A program made the position numbers and the translations under genes. From positions 1 through 37,539 of the forward strand of contig NZ_JAAVVZ010000024.1 in assembly GCF_023910635.1 (NCBI RefSeq): 37,539 bases of DNA, written 5' to 3'. The notes beneath the pieces are model-generated. The model did not search any database. It saw nothing but the letters and a program-made list of their open reading frames with translations, and was not told where the DNA came from. Shown here piece by piece: positions 34,598 to 37,539 of this stretch; position 1 is the stretch's first letter, and the number at the start of each line of letters is the position of its first letter. The stretch is from Sphingorhabdus sp. (lineage in GTDB: Bacteria; Pseudomonadota; Alphaproteobacteria; Sphingomonadales; Sphingomonadaceae).

Positions 34598-34692
34598 TTA
34601 CGAAAAGCTGCCGTTTAACAAACGACGGGAGCCTCTAACGGGAAAGCCGCTGCGGGGCAAGGGGAGAAGCGGCGGCCTCAACCACCTAAACG

Positions 34693-35601
34693 TTATTGCA
34701 TGGCGCTAGATTTTTCGGCATGCGCTATATCTGGTGCGGGTGCGACGTCGGCAGGGACCGCCTTTTCGTCAATTATCCGATCGCGTTGATAGGACAATAC
34801 GCCCTTGATGGCAGGCAGCCGTGAGATCGCAATCCCCATATAGTTCGCCATTTTGCCTGCTGCGCGCAGATCGGCTGCAATGCGTGGCAAAGATTGCAGA
34901 CGCGGATCCACGGGTGTCAGATCATTTACAGGCTCTAACGCAAGTGCAGATGCAGCAACCCGCGGCGAGCTGCTATCGCCCTTTTCCGCCGGACCGGAAT
35001 TCGCAGGATCGACACCCATCGTTCCGAGGTCGGTGATTTTTCCTGCCTCCGCCTGAAACGTCACACTACCCATGCAATAGCAAAGACCGCCGCTGACAAG
35101 TGGGTCCACCTGACCAAAAATGCGGTATTTACCTGGAGTTACCTCATGTAGATATGTGGTGCCTCCTTTGCTGAAAAAGCGGTTTAACGGCCCCATTGTG
35201 AAATTTGCCATTTGCGCAAATTGGGTAAACTGAAAACTTGTCTCGATAGGTTCGCTCGGTTTTCTGGGCGTTTTCATCCCTGATGCCTTTTTCGACAGCG
35301 CCATATCCCTTTCATATCTGACGAGGTCTTTGGCATAGTCCTCCTTAGCCCTCACAAAGGCCTCATTACGGAGCCTATCGTAAGCGATCTGGTCTTCGGC
35401 ACTCGCAATTTTGACGAAGTGTATCGGCATCGCCTTGGGCGTGCGCAACAAAATATAAGCCTTTGCAGAATCGAGCGTGACCGTCGGCGAATCCTTAACG
35501 CGTTTCGCTTCAACAAAAACTGGCACTTTCGATTTGCCGATGGCGATTTGCGGGAGCAACGTCGCGGTTAACGCCAAAAAGGCAAAAACGGTCTTTCTCA
35601 T
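34693..35601 (-). CDS. Secreted protein of unknown function (302 aa)
   Basis: An N-terminal signal peptide (MRKTVFAFLALTATLLPQIAIG) is visible. The mature part has a beta-rich start (SPTVTLDSAKAYILLRTPKAMP), a charged helix (YDRLRNEAFVRAKEDYAKDLVRYERDM), and a GGTTYLHEVTPGKYRIFGQVDP / GGLCYCMGSVTFQA block that looks like a beta-sandwich with a Cys-Tyr-Cys pair. The YLHEVTPGKYRIFG phrase recalls envelope-located DUF2846-like domains, but I would not assign it. Its start overlaps the stop of the upstream gene by ATGA, so the two are co-translated. Function unknown. Confidence 0.8.
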   Translation of the reverse strand: MRKTVFAFLALTATLLPQIAIGKSKVPVFVEAKRVKDSPTVTLDSAKAYILLRTPKAMPIHFVKIASAEDQIAYDRLRNEAFVRAKEDYAKDLVRYERDMALSKKASGMKTPRKPSEPIETSFQFTQFAQMANFTMGPLNRFFSKGGTTYLHEVTPGKYRIFGQVDPLVSGGLCYCMGSVTFQAEAGKITDLGTMGVDPANSGPAEKGDSSSPRVAASALALEPVNDLTPVDPRLQSLPRIAADLRAAGKMANYMGIAISRLPAIKGVLSYQRDRIIDEKAVPADVAPAPDIAHAEKSSAMQ

Positions 35602-36212
35602 CGTGGCAACACCTTCTCCGAAGCAGCGGCCGTTGATGCAACAAGAGCCTGCAGCTTAAGCGCCTTCAAGCGCGATTCCTCCTCTTCAGCGCCAGTGCCT
35701 TCTTCAAAGTTGAAGGGTTCCCAAAGGGCTTTGCTCAACCCGATCCGATCATAGCCCTTGAAACCCATACACTGCCGCATGTTGACGCGGCGCATCCAGC
35801 GTTTCTCACTCGGCACAAAAATTGCCGCGATCATAACATTGGCAATCGCGCTCCCGGCGGCACCAGCAACGGTATAAGAATAGTCATAGGGATAGGTATA
35901 AGGATAGGCATCAAACCCATCTTCATAACTGTACCTGGACACCAACCCGCGCGCATAGCCGTCACATTCGGTTATGTCTGCATAGGCGACCGGAAAGCTG
36001 GTTTCGTCACGGCGGAAGTAATAATATTTGTCGAAATTCCGCTCATCTTCCAGAGTTACGACAAATTCAAGTTTCGGCATTTCAAGCTCAGTTGCCTCGG
36101 CAGCAGCAATGTCCACAATTCCAAACGGCGAAGTGCTCAAATTAACTTCTGCCGAAGCGGCACAAGAAATAAATGCCGCGCCAACGATGAACGTGTTGGA
36201 AAAATACTTCAC
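35598..36212 (-). CDS. Secreted protein of unknown function (204 aa)
   Basis: A signal peptide (MKYFSNTFIVGAAFISCAASA) leads into a protein with an acidic segment, a Tyr-rich stretch (AYPYTYPYDYSYT), a small hydrophobic GAAGSAIANVMIAAIF segment that may be a membrane or glycine-zipper helix, and RRVNMRQCMGFKGYDRIGLSKALW. Two Cys (in ITECDGY and RQCMGF) may form a disulfide. The MRxCMxxKGY motif is often found in outer-membrane or periplasmic lipoprotein-like proteins of unknown role. It is the first gene of a two-gene unit with the 302-aa secreted protein. Confidence 0.8.
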   Translation of the reverse strand: MKYFSNTFIVGAAFISCAASAEVNLSTSPFGIVDIAAAEATELEMPKLEFVVTLEDERNFDKYYYFRRDETSFPVAYADITECDGYARGLVSRYSYEDGFDAYPYTYPYDYSYTVAGAAGSAIANVMIAAIFVPSEKRWMRRVNMRQCMGFKGYDRIGLSKALWEPFNFEEGTGAEEEESRLKALKLQALVASTAAASEKVLPR

Positions 36213-36324
36213 GTTTAGACCCCCTGTTTTGACCGATCTTAAAATCGCTCCACTTTCGAGAGAGTAGGTGATTAATTTGCCGACGGAAAAAAATAAAGTA
36301 AATTTTTCCTGTCGTAACGCAGTA

Positions 36325-37539
36325 TCAATCGAGCGCCTTTTTCAGCAAATCATTGATGATTTGCGGATTGGCCTTGCCCTGCATGGCCTTCATGGTTTGG
36401 CCTACGAAGAAGCCGAACAATTTGTCCTTGCCGGAACGATATTCCGCAACCTTATCCTCGTTCGCGGCCATGATCTTGGCGATTTCCGCCTCAATCGCGC
36501 CTGTGTCGTTGGTTTGCTTCAGGCCCTTTTCCGCGACGATGGCCGATGCGCCCATCATGTTTCCTTGGGCCGCGGTTTCGAGCATGATTTCGAAGACTTG
36601 TTTGGCGATGCTGCCGCTGATCGTGCCATCGGCGACAAGGCCAAGCAATTCGGCGGCTTGCTGTGGATTGACGGGGCTTTCGTCGAGTGTTTTGCCAAGC
36701 TTGTTGAGCGCGCCGAACAATTCGGACATCAGCCAGTTTGAGCCTTGCTTGGCATCGACGCCTTCGGCCAGCAAATCTTCGAACCAGAACGCCGTTTCGG
36801 CCTCAGCGGTTAGAACAGCGGCGTTGTAGGCCGTCAGGCCCATCGCCTCATAGCGCGCGCGCTTCGCATCGGGAAGCTCGGGCAAGGACGCACGGCATTC
36901 CTCCAAAAACGCGTCATCCAGTTCCACCGGCAACAAATCGGGGTCGGGGAAATAGCGATAATCATGCGCGTCCTCTTTTGAGCGCATTGAACGTGTTTCT
37001 TGTCTGTCCGAGTCGAACAGGCGCGTTTCCTGCACCACCGCGCCGCCGCTTTCGATCAGGTCGACCTGACGCTGCGCCTCATATTCAATCGCCTGCATCA
37101 TGAAGCGGATCGAGTTGACGTTCTTGGTCTCGGTACGCGTGCCAAGCTCTCCGCCCGGTTTGCGCACCGACACGTTGACGTCGGCGCGCATTGAGCCTTG
37201 CTCCATATTGCCATCGCAAGAGCCGACATAGCGCAGGATCGAGCGCAGTTTCTTGACATAGGCGCCAGCCTCTTGCGGGCTGCGCATATCGGGGCGCGAG
37301 ACGATTTCCATCAACGCGACGCCCGAACGGTTAAGATCAACAAAAGACATCGTCGGATGCTGATCATGCATCAACTTGCCCGCGTCCTGTTCGACATGGA
37401 TGCGTTCAATGCCGATTTTCTTGACCGCGCTATCAGGGTCTTTTTCGTTTAGCGTAACCTCAATTTCGCCCTCACCCACGATCGGGTGATAGAGCTGCGA
37501 AATTTGGTAGCCCTGCGGCAAATCGGCGTAGAAATAATT
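36325..37539 (-). CDS. gatB: Asp-tRNA(Asn)/Glu-tRNA(Gln) amidotransferase subunit B (5' part outside window)
   Basis: GatB is the kinase/tRNA-binding subunit of GatCAB, which converts misacylated Glu-tRNA(Gln) or Asp-tRNA(Asn) to the amide form. The frame is open to the window edge ([20 protein letters not shown]), so about 70-90 N-terminal residues are missing. Visible are [38 protein letters not shown], the [14 protein letters not shown] block, the helical domain, and the C-terminal YqeY-like domain ([16 protein letters not shown]). The 112 bp upstream of the next gene show no clear terminator. Confidence 0.97.
   Translation of the reverse strand, partial: NYFYADLPQGYQISQLYHPIVGEGEIEVTLNEKDPDSAVKKIGIERIHVEQDAGKLMHDQHPTMSFVDLNRSGVALMEIVSRPDMRSPQEAGAYVKKLRSILRYVGSCDGNMEQGSMRADVNVSVRKPGGELGTRTETKNVNSIRFMMQAIEYEAQRQVDLIESGGAVVQETRLFDSDRQETRSMRSKEDAHDYRYFPDPDLLPVELDDAFLEECRASLPELPDAKRARYEAMGLTAYNAAVLTAEAETAFWFEDLLAEGVDAKQGSNWLMSELFGALNKLGKTLDESPVNPQQAAELLGLVADGTISGSIAKQVFEIMLETAAQGNMMGASAIVAEKGLKQTNDTGAIEAEIAKIMAANEDKVAEYRSGKDKLFGFFVGQTMKAMQGKANPQIINDLLKKALD

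Noticed and set aside
32901-34709. 602-codon open frame on the plus strand opposite tig and tRNA-Leu
   Set aside because: It is the antisense frame of the well-supported trigger factor gene and runs through a tRNA gene; the translated product has no recognisable domain and is rich in His/Phe/Leu as expected from an antisense frame.

Overview
The window reads as chromosomal DNA from an alphaproteobacterium, most likely of the order Sphingomonadales. By eye its G+C is in the mid-50s. The evidence is the gene content: a CckA-CtrA pathway phosphotransferase ChpT, an alphaproteobacterial RpoH, an ffh-rpsP-rimM order, bS16 and trigger factor with low-complexity tails, two TonB receptors, and a short G+C-rich palindromic repeat that I recall as common in sphingomonad genomes. 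No phage, transposase, CRISPR array or plasmid function was seen. Most of the window is core genome.

Layout. 1-2.7 kb (minus): ffh-rpsP-rimM, with a 105-bp palindromic repeat inserted in frame into rimM. 3-4.6 kb (plus): a GGDEF-EAL membrane protein. 4.7-8.3 kb (plus): dapF-mtaB-ftsY-ispZ/yciB, with overlapping stop and start codons from dapF onward. 8.3-9.7 kb: sodB facing a divergent four-helix-type membrane protein. 9.7-14.2 kb: a phage-shock (Psp) locus. Here pspF diverges from a sigma-54 promoter that drives a small membrane protein gene, pspA, pspB, pspC and then six small genes. Five of those six encode a membrane helix followed by a short PspB-like coiled coil. 14.3 kb: sufE. 14.7-19.7 kb (minus): a Yip1-family protein, a J-domain protein, a DUF2946-like protein, a TonB receptor and a PepSY membrane protein. 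19.8-20.2 kb: RNase P RNA. 20.2-22.1 kb (minus): an M67/JAMM protein, chpT and an amidase. 22.1-24.8 kb (plus): an RluD-type pseudouridine synthase, rpoH and mtgA. 24.8-28.1 kb (minus): an Oar-like TonB receptor. 28.4-30.4 kb (minus): clpP and clpX. 30.7-32.8 kb (plus): katG. 32.9-34.6 kb (minus): tRNA-Leu(UAG) and tig. 34.7-36.2 kb (minus): two secreted proteins of unknown function. 36.3 kb to the edge (minus): the 3' part of gatB.

How the genes work together. Much of the window concerns protein export and envelope or proteotoxic stress: SRP and its receptor (Ffh, FtsY), trigger factor, ClpXP, RpoH, the Psp system, SodB and KatG. The most unusual region is the psp operon. Beyond PspABC it carries a tandem set of small membrane coiled-coil proteins that look like duplicated and diverged PspB-type modules, all apparently under one sigma-54/PspF promoter. 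The second notable item is the clean 35-codon, stop-free insertion of a palindromic repeat behind the rimM start codon.
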